From IMG/VR virus record IMGVR_UViG_3300036831_000241, positions 1-31,517 of that record: DNA of 31,517 nucleotides; one strand, 5' to 3'. Below, in pieces: positions 25,201 through 31,517 of the stretch. The stretch comes from a virus. The position numbers and the translations under genes are program-made. The notes below the pieces were generated by a model, which was given only the letters and a program-made list of their open reading frames with translations, was not told the origin of the DNA and did no database searches. Positions within the stretch are counted from its first letter, which is position 1. Each line of letters starts with the position of its first letter.

Positions 25201-25481
25201 GCACGGGCAAGATCCCACCCGCGCAGGCGTATCAAGTAGTGCCTGCGGCGGAAGCGAAGAAGCTGATCGCGGATGCGAAGCTCACGCCCTTGCAGGGCTA
25301 TGTGTCGCGGCTGCCGTTGGGCGAAATGCTCGATGTTTATGCGCTGGCGACCGGCAAAGAACGCCAGCAGATACACCCCATGCTCATGAGGAAGCGCTTC
25401 GCGTACCTGGAGAAGACACCCGCGCGGTTTCGAGCGGATGATCCGACGTTCAGAAAGCTCAGGGAAGTCGGGCTCTACTGA
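22293..25481 (+). CDS. Large ejection-type internal virion protein with N-terminal DPILAAY repeats
   Basis: 1062 aa, the last and largest of the ejection set, like T7 gp16 by position and size. Residues 6-80 hold four copies of a DPILAAYHG-type motif at residues 6, 28, 50 and 71. Next come a hydrophobic, glycine-rich region (about 125-215, including LSIGLTVATLGSGALLRGLG) that may insert in membrane, then long helical segments and an R/K/D-rich C-terminus. I see no clear transglycosylase motif; that activity may reside in the separate small protein at 20436-20798. AGGTAAGCG precedes the ATG. Its stop codon overlaps the end of a convergent membrane-protein gene. Confidence 0.65.
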   Translation: MPETTDPILAAYNGASAPPAAASTGDADPILAAYHGVNAPVSALEAEDSDPIVTAYQTGREQKPSPPSEKDPILAAYHGADTTGEPSGSNASVLSRAWNWANSPVYEFNPNHQGGFVGGLEDVADSLATPLSIGLTVATLGSGALLRGLGVAVEELPVAVKVLRGLVTTGFTLQQAHGMVVSSSRALDAIRDGDTDRAKEYAVQAAAGLVGVALAAREMNERPIIPNENLGPLKSVEKTGTKEQLATIYKRENIFGKRDADVAAAEQQARETADALNRRFDALDKGDVDPGVLRGAIFRRLEFPGQQAIEDALNRAKASGKIGADTLAKYEAATKLTPEQIDFVRDLRAAFENNFHLAEENDIALQHLDDYVSHVWKKPEDVPGVAIFRENNKLGNFDTTVSSARHRVFLKALDGEAVGRELVADDPVGLAAWQELSLRKAIANRQALERIKSANVLMDDGRPMVTHSGYGKVVGDDSTKALLVDPKPSMDRTIPKKVLVQMGPDKLQKGLSDGTIESLPDITRADGTTITNRYAWSGAGYRAVDHPSFADWRYIAETSDGPVLMKSDVRVHPDAYDTIVKRLGIDQSAVRNSAVGRAALKLSTEAKGSVFAGYNPFHIIQTGLRSIMTGTNPFRVPDIDVVGDRALRVGVVHGLKFSSRHSALSDFTSDASLENEGITSQGTFANRLLPGSDKFHEFLWRYVNGQKAHAYIDLYRRYRSAYPEWTMDQVATKAADDTNNRFGLQNWGALGTSKSVQDAMRLGLLAPDWLTSEMRLGLSLFRSGSKILWQDVGRISAGMVLAARVGNMLVSGNPRWDQPFGIVLPGNSKRDDVVLSMRTLPGDVVHWMADWHGAAETRLSPGFTRPLLELITQRDRNGRRVLPENQITDYLTAIAPIPLQNVLQRQDVSMDDKEKLALGFTKLAASVYPARSEAEKLAQQYAYDRNKSGPVDPDDLPKHLRITALMDGMRTGKIPPAQAYQVVPAAEAKKLIADAKLTPLQGYVSRLPLGEMLDVYALATGKERQQIHPMLMRKRFAYLEKTPARFRADDPTFRKLREVGLY
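22308..22532 (+). repeat. Four in-frame repeats encoding DPILAAYHG-type motifs
   Basis: The encoded repeats are DPILAAYNG, DPILAAYHG, DPIVTAYQT and DPILAAYHG, beginning at residues 6, 28, 50 and 71 of the 1062-aa protein, spaced 22, 22 and 21 residues. The nucleotide copies are related but differ at many third positions, so the motif, not the DNA, has been preserved. Confidence 0.85.
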
Positions 25482-25759
25482 GCAGCCTTGCGCTCACTAT
25501 TCATAGACTCGTAATAGGCCTCAAGAATCGGATCGTGCCTGGCAGCATTGGGGTTCTTCGCCTCATCCCTGTCATGCATCATCCGACTCAAGCAAACATC
25601 GAGAGACTGCCCCTGCGGTCGTTGTGCGTGTTCGCACGCGTGAAGTAGCCGGTCATCACTCATATTGACTAACTGTTGTTCGTTGTGGCTATTCACGCAG
25701 CCGTAGCCGATCGCGCCGATAACCACTCCAATTAGGAAACCCGGAACGTAGTGCCTCAT
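25475..25759 (-). CDS. Single-pass membrane protein, convergent with ejection gene; carries DPILEAY motif
   Basis: 94 aa when started at the ATG at 25759, which has AAGG eight bases upstream; a TTG at 25879 would add 40 residues but lacks a site. Residues 4-20 (YVPGFLIGVVIGAIGYG) are a membrane segment or uncleaved signal, followed by C21; a lipobox is not convincing. The rest is hydrophilic with C42 and C56. Residues 76-84 read DPILEAYYE, nearly the motif repeated in the convergent 1062-aa protein. Its stop overlaps that gene's end by seven bases. It could be a spanin- or holin-related protein, or a cargo membrane protein; I cannot decide. Confidence 0.6.
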   Translation of the reverse strand: MRHYVPGFLIGVVIGAIGYGCVNSHNEQQLVNMSDDRLLHACEHAQRPQGQSLDVCLSRMMHDRDEAKNPNAARHDPILEAYYESMNSERKAAQ

Positions 25760-25887
25760 ACCGTCGACCTTATCGGAAAATCGAGGCTCACCGTGAGGCC
25801 CAGCGGTTCGGGTACTGCCTAGGCCGGAATGTAAGGTCGGGTTATTCCACGCTTCCCGGCCTTCCGACTTCCCAACCAATTAGTGAT

Positions 25888-26316
25888 TTGAAAATTCGGC
25901 TGCTCAAACAATCCCACCATTGCGCGGACATCTGGACGTTCGAGGTTCAAGTCGGCCCCTGGCGCGTCTGCGGTTTCCGCTACAATGCGCTCACTCGCGG
26001 CCTGATCCCGCCTGGCGTTAAGACGGCGAACGGGCGCTACCTCGAAGTCGTTTACACTGAGAGCCCGTACCACTGGCGGAACCTGCGCGATCTGATCGAA
26101 GCCATGATCTCGCTCGGCCTCACGAAATACGATCCGCAGTCACCGGGTGATATCGCGAAGATGCTGCAAGGCATGAGCCGCCTTCGGCTGCAAAAGCTCA
26201 TCGATCGGATGGAGGGCAACTCCGAAGACGATGATGATGACGAACAGGAACACGGGCGTATGTATGTCCCGGAGGACGATGACACGCCGCCGCTCGATTA
26301 CGAGGAGGGCAAATGA
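25888..26316 (+). CDS. Small phage protein with acidic C-terminal tail, upstream of endolysin
   Basis: 142 aa with a TTG start and no clear ribosome-binding site. The N-terminal 85 residues form a beta-rich unit (begins MKIRLLKQSHHCADIWTFEV and includes WRVCGFRYN). A short helical part follows (MLQGMSRLRLQKLIDRM), then a strongly acidic tail with five consecutive aspartates (DDDDD) and DDD later. It overlaps the endolysin-like gene with an ATGA junction, so the two are likely co-translated. Function unknown; a lysis or late accessory role is only suggested by position. Confidence 0.6.
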   Translation: MKIRLLKQSHHCADIWTFEVQVGPWRVCGFRYNALTRGLIPPGVKTANGRYLEVVYTESPYHWRNLRDLIEAMISLGLTKYDPQSPGDIAKMLQGMSRLRLQKLIDRMEGNSEDDDDDEQEHGRMYVPEDDDTPPLDYEEGK

Positions 26317-26660
26317 ACATCGACCAGTACCTCGTAGGCAAGCTCGCGGAGCGCATGTGGCGGGAGTCCGCGACGCATCCTGAAGCCATCGCGATCGGAT
26401 GCGCCTTGCGGAACCGCGTGCAGGATGGTCTGCTTAGTTGGCACCAAGTAGCGATGGAATCCGCAGGTGAAACGCATCGCGAGGTGACCGATCCGCGAGA
26501 CCCTGAGTTCCTCAAATGCCTCTGGGCTGCCGAGGATGTCTACTGCGGGCGGCAGGCCGACATCGTTGCTGGAGCGGCGTGGTGGATTCGGCTATTGCGT
26601 CACGGGCAGGTGCCCGCTGCTACGGTTGGGACGTTGCGGTTTTACCGGACGGCGAGTTGA
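26313..26660 (+). CDS. SleB-like cell-wall hydrolase, candidate endolysin
   Basis: 115 aa. The pattern LAERMWRESATHPEAIAIGC followed by ALRNRVQDG and a SWHQVAMES segment matches the SleB-type hydrolase core: a catalytic Glu early (E18 in WRES), then A-x-x-LRNRV and an aromatic loop. DPRDPEFLKCLWAAEDV and a GAAWW segment follow, as in the phage versions. No signal peptide or membrane segment, so it would need a holin or pinholin, not recognised here unless the membrane protein at 25475-25759 serves. Start coupled to the upstream gene by ATGA. It closes the late gene block. Confidence 0.65.
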   Translation: MNIDQYLVGKLAERMWRESATHPEAIAIGCALRNRVQDGLLSWHQVAMESAGETHREVTDPRDPEFLKCLWAAEDVYCGRQADIVAGAAWWIRLLRHGQVPAATVGTLRFYRTAS

Positions 26661-26699
26661 CAACAGGTCTTCGTTCAAAAAAAGCTGTTCTCTGTACGC

Positions 26700-27506
26700 T
26701 CAGCTAGGAATTTGAGTTGCAAGTTGCTGACGATCGACCATGCGAATGTTGTAAGTCGCCTTGAGCCAACCCTGGTTATCCTTATCGAACACAGAGCGGC
26801 GGCCACCTGTCGACTTGCCCTTATCCTCAGTACAGAGCAAATCGTTACCGCTGGCGATATGCGACGCGACCAAGTCTCCGTCGGCCCATTCTGCGATGGC
26901 TTTAGATATCCGCGCTTTTTCTGCGTCATCCTTCGCATATTGAAGAAGTTGCATGCCCCGTCGAGGATAAATGCTTACTGGTAATCGTTCTTCTAGCTCC
27001 TTTAGAATTGCAGCGACAGCGCCAACACCAACGCCACGCGTTTCAATCTCTCTAGCTATCTCCCAAAAGCGATCTGCGTACGATTGTGTTTCGAACAGCC
27101 GTGACTCATATAAATCGTGATCGTTCAAAAACTCCTTTGGAAGCTGGTTATTTGCGCTGGGGATGTACAGTAAACGCATGCCGAGACATCCCGCTCTCTG
27201 GAGCTTCTGGATAAGTATCGGCTCCAGACCGGGGTGGCGGTCGTGATCAACCTTGATTGTGATGTTGAGATCCGTGTTGGTTCCCGCCGTGAGGGTGGTC
27301 TTCGGTATTCGATTTGAGAAGTATTCTGGCCGTGTAGGTTTGTGGATCGCCTCAAGAGTTCCAATACTCTCGCAGATGAAGCCCTTCAGCCGACCGTCTT
27401 GAAGAGCAGTATTAATCTTTAAGAGATTGGCATGGTTTGGGTCCTTCTTATGGTTCTCTGGAACGGCCACGCTCTCCCATATATGACTGTCGAATGTAAC
27501 CCGCAT
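26700..27506 (-). CDS. PIN-like putative nuclease downstream of integrase
   Basis: 268 aa. It begins MRVTFDSHIW with D6 at the end of strand one, then E46 in FICESIGTLEA, and has a late block ADGDLVASHIASGNDLLCTED with D209, D211, D222 and D228, the acidic set expected of a PIN-like metal-dependent RNase. There is an extended middle region (about 60-150) not typical of short VapC toxins, and no antitoxin gene is adjacent. It is on the same strand as the integrase, 78 bp downstream. It could be a defence nuclease, an orphan toxin or a moron. No ribosome-binding site is evident. The PIN-like call is moderately sure. Confidence 0.6.
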   Translation of the reverse strand: MRVTFDSHIWESVAVPENHKKDPNHANLLKINTALQDGRLKGFICESIGTLEAIHKPTRPEYFSNRIPKTTLTAGTNTDLNITIKVDHDRHPGLEPILIQKLQRAGCLGMRLLYIPSANNQLPKEFLNDHDLYESRLFETQSYADRFWEIAREIETRGVGVGAVAAILKELEERLPVSIYPRRGMQLLQYAKDDAEKARISKAIAEWADGDLVASHIASGNDLLCTEDKGKSTGGRRSVFDKDNQGWLKATYNIRMVDRQQLATQIPS

Positions 27507-27584
27507 TTTTGAGCCGTAATCAGAAGCTTAGCAGGTTTTGAGTTAGAGCTGATCTAAATTCGGGTCGTCGACAGAGCCGGGAAG

Positions 27585-28598
27585 TTACGTCATCAAGAAC
27601 GGTGGCGGTAATCCGTGCGGTCTCAACCCGAGGGACCCAGACAACCTATTGATCCTCTCACGCGTCGCGGCGGAGTTCTTATCGCTGACTTCCAAATAAC
27701 GAAGGGTGACCTCCAGCGAGGAATGGCCGAGGTAGTCGCGTATGTCGTGCACCGGCGTTCCAGCCTGATGCAACTGTGATGCAAACGTACGCCGGAACTT
27801 GTGCAGGCCCACAGCGCTTCTACAGTTCGGATGTGCCGCGCAGGAACGGCCCTTCCGATCGGCACACTCCCCACAATTCAACCCCGAGCGGAAAGCGATC
27901 TCCTTCAATTGGCGCAGCATTTTGCCATTCGGCTTCGTCTGGTCCGACTGGCGCGGGAACACCAGCCGTGCGCTGGGCATCCGCCGCCTGCGCTCGGCGA
28001 GCATGTGGATCAGATCATCCGGCACGGGCACGGCGCGTGCGGCCTTGTCCTTTATCCGAAAGCCAAGATCGCGCTTGCCTTGGGCCCATACGAGCCTGTC
28101 CACCCAGTTGATGTCGGTCCAACACAAGAACATCATTTCGCGCTCACGGAAGCCCGTGCGCAGGAACGCATAGTACAGCTCGTGTTCCTCTTGCGTCATG
28201 GCAGCAAAGAGTCTCCGCAACTCGCCCTCCGAGTAGGCGGTCACGGCTCGCTCTTCATATTCGATGCGGTCCTTCTTCTTCATTGGCCAGGGAAGCTCGT
28301 GGTGAGAAATGAATGTGCGCAGGTCGCGAATACGGTTGTGTATGGTGCGATCGGCGTTCCCCTGCGTTCGTAGAAAGCCTTCGAAGGCGAGAATGTCCGG
28401 GCGGTTGATGTCTTCGATGAAGCTCCGCTTTACTGTGCCGACGAATCGCCCGATGCTGTCAACCCCGCCGCCAAGCGAGCGCCAAAACTGCCGGAGCGAC
28501 TCACGGTAATGCAGGTAAGTCGTGTGCGCTTTCTTTACGCTCACGTATCCGAGGTAATCAGCAAAGGCTGGCGCGAGTGGCGTCTTCGGGGTGTCCAT
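27585..28598 (-). CDS. Tyrosine recombinase/integrase with cysteine-rich insert
   Basis: 337 aa from the ATG at 28598; a GTG at 28664 would add 22 residues, and neither start has a strong ribosome-binding site. The N-terminal 1-110 is a SAM-like core-binding domain. Catalytic residues are readable: R151 (TGFRERE), K183/K185 region (IKDKAARAVPVP), H266-x2-R269 (LHKFRR), H292 (GHSS) and Y301 (TLRYLEV). Between them, C242, C245, C253 and C259 form a likely zinc-binding insert, seen in a subfamily I associate with Acidobacteriota. It would integrate and excise the element; the attachment site is not identifiable from this window. Confidence 0.9.
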   Translation of the reverse strand: MDTPKTPLAPAFADYLGYVSVKKAHTTYLHYRESLRQFWRSLGGGVDSIGRFVGTVKRSFIEDINRPDILAFEGFLRTQGNADRTIHNRIRDLRTFISHHELPWPMKKKDRIEYEERAVTAYSEGELRRLFAAMTQEEHELYYAFLRTGFREREMMFLCWTDINWVDRLVWAQGKRDLGFRIKDKAARAVPVPDDLIHMLAERRRRMPSARLVFPRQSDQTKPNGKMLRQLKEIAFRSGLNCGECADRKGRSCAAHPNCRSAVGLHKFRRTFASQLHQAGTPVHDIRDYLGHSSLEVTLRYLEVSDKNSAATRERINRLSGSLGLRPHGLPPPFLMT

Positions 28599-28742
28599 GA
28601 CGTCGACGGTAGCGAGACGCGGGCCCGAGGCGAAAGACCTAGCGGTAACGGGTGGGTACTGCACCGAAAATCAAGGGTTTGAGTGAGCGTATGCCGTCAG
28701 AGAAAGATAGAATCTGCGCGGTCAGCGTCCGATAAGCTCCAT

Positions 28743-28895
28743 ATGCCTTTATTGCCACTCGCAGCGGCTTTTGTCCTCGGCAAGGCGACGGGGAAGAAGA
28801 CAAAGAAGCAGGCGGTGTCCAAGTACAAACGGAAGAACGGGACACGGGTGAAAGCGTACACCCGCAAGGCCAAGACCAAGGTCCGGTACATCTAG
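28743..28895 (+). CDS. Tiny highly basic protein near integrase
   Basis: 50 aa starting at the ATG at 28743. A short hydrophobic stretch (LLPLAAAFVLG) is followed by a Lys/Arg-rich tail with YKRKNGTRVKAYTRKAKTK, a pattern (YxRKNGTxVxxYxR) that I associate with small proteins of mobile elements. A longer frame from 28683 is possible but lacks a start site. The basic end could bind nucleic acid. Divergent from the integrase. Function unknown. Confidence 0.5.
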   Translation: MPLLPLAAAFVLGKATGKKTKKQAVSKYKRKNGTRVKAYTRKAKTKVRYI

Positions 28896-28919
28896 GACAA
28901 GCGTGGTAGGCTTCCTCAA

Positions 28920-29468
28920 ATGCCCTTTCTGCTTTATAGCTTTGATCCACAGCCCGGAGAGTACAGACTGATCCGGGAGATCAGACTGGCGGGCAAAAAT
29001 GGTCCGCTCAAGGCTGTGTTTGACGATCTGGGAGGGCCAGAGTGGCATCTCATCGATACTCACATCCTGCGTCTTCTGGAGGAGTCCGAGCCTGAAGAGC
29101 ATCGCATTGTGATCGATCTAAAACCCAAGGCCCAAGGGGAGGTCTCTCTTTACCGGCTTCGTGACGTATGGGGGTACACGGAGAGCGGTTGGACGCCGCT
29201 CGCACTTCGACTCGAAAGCCTGTACGCAGATTACCCGCAACACAATCCGTCCGCATTCAAACACGCGTTTGTGGAACCGTCGGAGAGGCACTTTATTTAC
29301 GAATTCCTGTATCTCAAGGGAGATTGGAATTGGGGACAGGTCGGCGGCGTAAATGGGGCGATGCTTTGGCCCGATGCGCTCCGTTATTTTTTCAACGCAA
29401 TCAATCGGCAGGTAATTGCGGACGCACGAACCAACGCCAACGAACCCTATGCGCAGGGCGGCAGGTGA
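28920..29468 (+). CDS. Unknown 182-aa protein between basic protein and HNH gene
   Basis: A soluble protein with a beta-rich N-terminal part (LLYSFDPQPGEYRLIREIRL) and a striking C-terminal block HFIYEFLYLKGDWNWGQVGG, followed by VNGAMLWPDALRYFF, rich in aromatic residues and looking conserved. No catalytic motif is recognised. The ribosome-binding site is weak. It is likely an independent accessory gene in the zone past the integrase. It lies tail-to-tail with a possible 25-aa frame. Confidence 0.6.
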   Translation: MPFLLYSFDPQPGEYRLIREIRLAGKNGPLKAVFDDLGGPEWHLIDTHILRLLEESEPEEHRIVIDLKPKAQGEVSLYRLRDVWGYTESGWTPLALRLESLYADYPQHNPSAFKHAFVEPSERHFIYEFLYLKGDWNWGQVGGVNGAMLWPDALRYFFNAINRQVIADARTNANEPYAQGGR

Positions 29469-29473
29469 ATGCT

Positions 29474-29551
29474 TCAACCCGCAGGGCACACCCAAACTGT
29501 CAGGCTCAGCTCTTCCATCTTGTTCCCGCATTCCGGGCAGGTGCGCTTCAT
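29474..29551 (-). CDS. Possible 25-aa CxxC miniprotein
   Basis: This short frame encodes MKRTCPECGNKMEELSLTVW followed by VCPAG and a stop. It has the start of a zinc ribbon (C-P-x-C-G, then C-P) but lacks the fourth ligand, so it may be a truncated relic or a very small protein. It ends five bases from the convergent gene at 28920-29468. No ribosome-binding site seen. Confidence 0.3.
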   Translation of the reverse strand: MKRTCPECGNKMEELSLTVWVCPAG

Positions 29552-29739
29552 ATTTTCGAGCTGAGAACAGCACTAGGCGCGGGGCACCTCTGACCGTGCT
29601 ATAAAATCGAACCAATTAGGGGCCCGGACATCGTATCGTTGTTGTATTTCATCCATTACGTTCGAGCCATTTCCGGTTCAATTCAGGTGGGCCCGTGAAT
29701 GGTTTTTGCGCCTGCCCCTCGTCCGACAACGCGGCGCTA

Positions 29740-30822
29740 TTAATCGGGTTCGCCGACGACGGGCTTCAGAGGTGGTGCAGAGAATGGAACTGAACCGTAA
29801 TCGAGTGAGTGAACCTCGCCCGAAAACTTGCCTTCCTGCTCTTTCTCAAAATACGCGTAAAGATGACCGCAGCCGCTCGACCGGCTGTTGTCCACGTTCG
29901 AAGCAAGCTTGATCGTAAAAATGCGTGGGGGGAAGTCTTCACACACGAATAGTTGAACGTGGGCGAGACAGGCTTGGGCGTTGATTTCGGCTGCGACAAT
30001 GTGCCCCTTCCAGCCGTCGGGTCGGCCTCCGTCACGGAGTTGACCAATAAGTGCATGTTGGCGTTCTCCAATGAACTCGTTCGCCAGCGAGACCGGTCCG
30101 CCATCAGCAATGAAGCCCCGAATCATCCCGAACTGCGGCTCCGAACCAGAATAGGTGGGAAATTGGGTGAGGAAGTAGTGAAAGCCGATTTTGGCGATCG
30201 CGCGAAAATAGCGATCTGTCAGCTCTATCCTGACGGTCGCACCTGCTCGATACGATGTCGCCGCAAGCTCGCCTTCAGCAAATTTGATGTTGGGCCATAC
30301 GCCTCGCACCAGGGGCTCAATCCAGGTAGTTTCTTCGGGATCATAAAAGACACGGGCTTCCGCGATCTCCCCCACACCAAGCTCTTCGAAGGCTGCGCGG
30401 AGTTGGTCCGGGTTTCGCATGTCCTCCGGAATCGGTAGGTGCTTGACAGATCCAGATACTTCCCTGAACACGATCTGCCTTGACTGCCTCACTTGATTTC
30501 CTTCAATGATTTCCAATTCGAGATCGAGACCCAAAGAGGCATCGAAAGAGGTCATTTTTAGACGAGCGCCACCCGCGCTACGCCGATAATGAGGATTGAT
30601 TTCCTTATGCCTGCTGCGTCCGCGCACGCCATAGTAGAGCCGCATGAGCGCCTCTGGCCCACAGCGTGCAAGCTGTTCGTCCAACACACCCAAACGAGCG
30701 TTGTTGCACTGCTTGCAAACTCGATCGACCAGCAGGGGTGCACCTTTGAATTCACCGAATGCGGCGGGGAGTGGATGTTCTACAGAATTGGCTTCGTTGG
30801 TGCAGTAGAGGCAAGCGCCCAT
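29740..30822 (-). CDS. HNH-type endonuclease-like protein, divergent from TIR gene
   Basis: 360 aa from the ATG at 30822 (MGACLYC). The N-terminal 50 residues hold C4-x2-C7, E15-H16, then C36-x2-C39-N40, the zinc-HNH pattern (C-Y-C, EH-x-P, CxxCN). The remaining 300 residues (rich in basic, aromatic and beta elements) are unrecognised and could sense a target or partner. GAGG sits very close upstream of the ATG. A longer frame to 30984 would need a TTG start inside the TIR gene and is unlikely. It faces away from the TIR gene with 44 bp between them. It may be a defence nuclease; nuclease identity is likely, role is not known. Confidence 0.65.
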   Translation of the reverse strand: MGACLYCTNEANSVEHPLPAAFGEFKGAPLLVDRVCKQCNNARLGVLDEQLARCGPEALMRLYYGVRGRSRHKEINPHYRRSAGGARLKMTSFDASLGLDLELEIIEGNQVRQSRQIVFREVSGSVKHLPIPEDMRNPDQLRAAFEELGVGEIAEARVFYDPEETTWIEPLVRGVWPNIKFAEGELAATSYRAGATVRIELTDRYFRAIAKIGFHYFLTQFPTYSGSEPQFGMIRGFIADGGPVSLANEFIGERQHALIGQLRDGGRPDGWKGHIVAAEINAQACLAHVQLFVCEDFPPRIFTIKLASNVDNSRSSGCGHLYAYFEKEQEGKFSGEVHSLDYGSVPFSAPPLKPVVGEPD

Positions 30823-30866
30823 AGCCTCAGTTTGGCAGAAACCGGCATTATAGAAGAGGCCCTCGT
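30823..30866. promoter_or_regulatory. Short divergent region between HNH and TIR genes
   Basis: Only 44 bp separate the two divergent starts, so any promoters must overlap each other or extend into the coding ends. A TATAGA (30849-30854) could be a -10 element but lacks a clean -35. The layout alone suggests co-regulation. Confidence 0.3.
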
Positions 30867-31517
30867 ATGGCTCAAATCTTCGTCTCTCATAGTTCCAAAG
30901 ACGTCGCATCTCGTACGTTGCTCGCGAACGCGTTCGCTGCCACCAACGTGCGCGGTATGTTCGAGGAGTTCGATGCGATCGCAAAGGGACCAGCAGACGC
31001 TGCGCGGATCAGGGATGACATCCGACAATCGAACGCCGTCTTCATACTTCTGGGAACGAATGTAGAGGCTCTCCGGCATACACGTGACTGGGTAGGGCAC
31101 GAAGGCGGCATCGCTGCGGAAACGAACAAAGATATTTGGGTGCTGGAACCGATCACAGAAGCCGACGCTCTGTCGATTGTCATTCCGCACTTCAGGCACT
31201 ATGTTTCCTTCAACCCGGCAGATGAGCGCTGGCAGGGATATTTAACTCAAATCATTGCTTCGTACGATGACTCGCATTTTTTGAAAGGAATGTCGGCTGG
31301 GGCGGTTACTGGAGCTGCTCTCGCACCCAGGGAGGAGATGCTGGGCGGAATCGCACTGGGTGCGTTTTCTGGCGTGTTATTAGCGGCGTTCAGTTCGTCT
31401 ACGCGTCCTCCCGGCGCACCATTTCGGTGCCCACAGTGCCTCTCCGTCTATAGCGTCCACCTTTGCGCCAACTGGTTGCGCTGCCCGGTCTGCAACAGCC
31501 GATGGCAATTCGCATAA
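30867..31517 (+). CDS. TIR domain protein with hydrophobic segments and C-terminal zinc ribbon
   Basis: A complete 216-aa protein. Residues 1-100 are a TIR domain: MAQIFVSHSSKD at the N-terminus, FEEFDA (32-37), NAVFILLGTN (56-65), and DWVGHEGGIAAE (74-85), where E79 is the candidate NADase catalytic glutamate. Residues about 141-176 contain two glycine/alanine-rich hydrophobic stretches (GMSAGAVTGAALA and GGIALGAFSGVLLAAF), followed by C188-x2-C191 and C206-x2-C209, a zinc ribbon. The order TIR, hydrophobic segments, zinc ribbon is unusual. Ribosome-binding site GAGG seven bases before ATG. TIR proteins often deplete NAD+ in anti-phage defence; here that role is inference. Confidence 0.75.
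   Translation: MAQIFVSHSSKDVASRTLLANAFAATNVRGMFEEFDAIAKGPADAARIRDDIRQSNAVFILLGTNVEALRHTRDWVGHEGGIAAETNKDIWVLEPITEADALSIVIPHFRHYVSFNPADERWQGYLTQIIASYDDSHFLKGMSAGAVTGAALAPREEMLGGIALGAFSGVLLAAFSSSTRPPGAPFRCPQCLSVYSVHLCANWLRCPVCNSRWQFA

Noticed and set aside
26661-26699. AACAG...CTGTT pairing as a terminator after the endolysin-like gene
   Set aside because: Only a 5-bp stem with an 18-nt loop and no T-run afterwards; too weak to call.
28599-28742. Search for an attachment-site direct repeat near the integrase
   Set aside because: I compared this spacer and 27507-27584 with the left flank by eye and saw only short chance matches such as GGGTACTGC; no att core can be supported.

Overview
The window looks like the structural half of a tailed, podovirus-type prophage or phage-derived element, integrated in a GC-rich soil-type bacterium that is most plausibly an Acidobacteriota (Terriglobia-like). 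The host guess is inference. It rests on the tyrosine recombinase with a cysteine-rich insert, the ArdC trio, frequent TTG/GTG starts and the look of one intergenic stretch near 1870-2036. There is no rRNA, tRNA or CRISPR to anchor taxonomy.

Layout. Positions 1-1500 (minus strand) hold a compact three-gene operon: an ArdC-type antirestriction protein with an HELAH metallopeptidase motif, then two small proteins joined by stop-start junctions. Positions 1501-2036 are largely non-coding with hairpins. A minus-strand ApeA-like HEPN protein (2037-2954), a likely RNase or defence protein, sits directly beside the phage module. From 3023 to 26660 nearly everything is on the plus strand and reads as a virion factory: two small genes, large terminase, portal, a small frameshifted gene, scaffold-like protein, major capsid protein, an intrinsic terminator, two small proteins, two paralogous tail-adaptor proteins, a very large tail-tube or nozzle-like protein, a fibre-like protein, a GNAT-like protein, three ejection-type proteins (T7 gp14/15/16-like by order and composition) with a small NNPG-motif protein among them, and a SleB-like endolysin candidate. 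Two minus-strand genes interrupt this block: a triple-membrane-segment protein between terminase and portal, and a single-pass membrane protein tail-to-tail with the last ejection gene.

Positions 26700-28598 carry a PIN-like putative nuclease and the integrase (minus strand). Past the integrase (28743-31517) lie a tiny basic protein, an unknown 182-aa protein, a possible 25-aa CxxC miniprotein, an HNH-type protein, and a divergent TIR protein with hydrophobic segments and a C-terminal zinc ribbon. HEPN, PIN, HNH and TIR around the phage module look like an accessory defence or inter-element conflict zone.

Most notable features: (i) one tail-adaptor paralogue is more than doubled in length by a central insertion that reads as a lectin-like beta-sandwich plus a GH43-like beta-propeller; (ii) the next tail protein carries an embedded LamG-like domain, so host-surface recognition may be built into the tail tube; (iii) the largest ejection protein starts with four regularly spaced DPILAAYHG-type repeats, and the same DPIL-x-AY motif ends the convergently encoded membrane protein; (iv) a small conserved-looking gene after the portal is split by a -1 frameshift at a C5 run. 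No replication, repressor or holin gene is clearly recognisable here.
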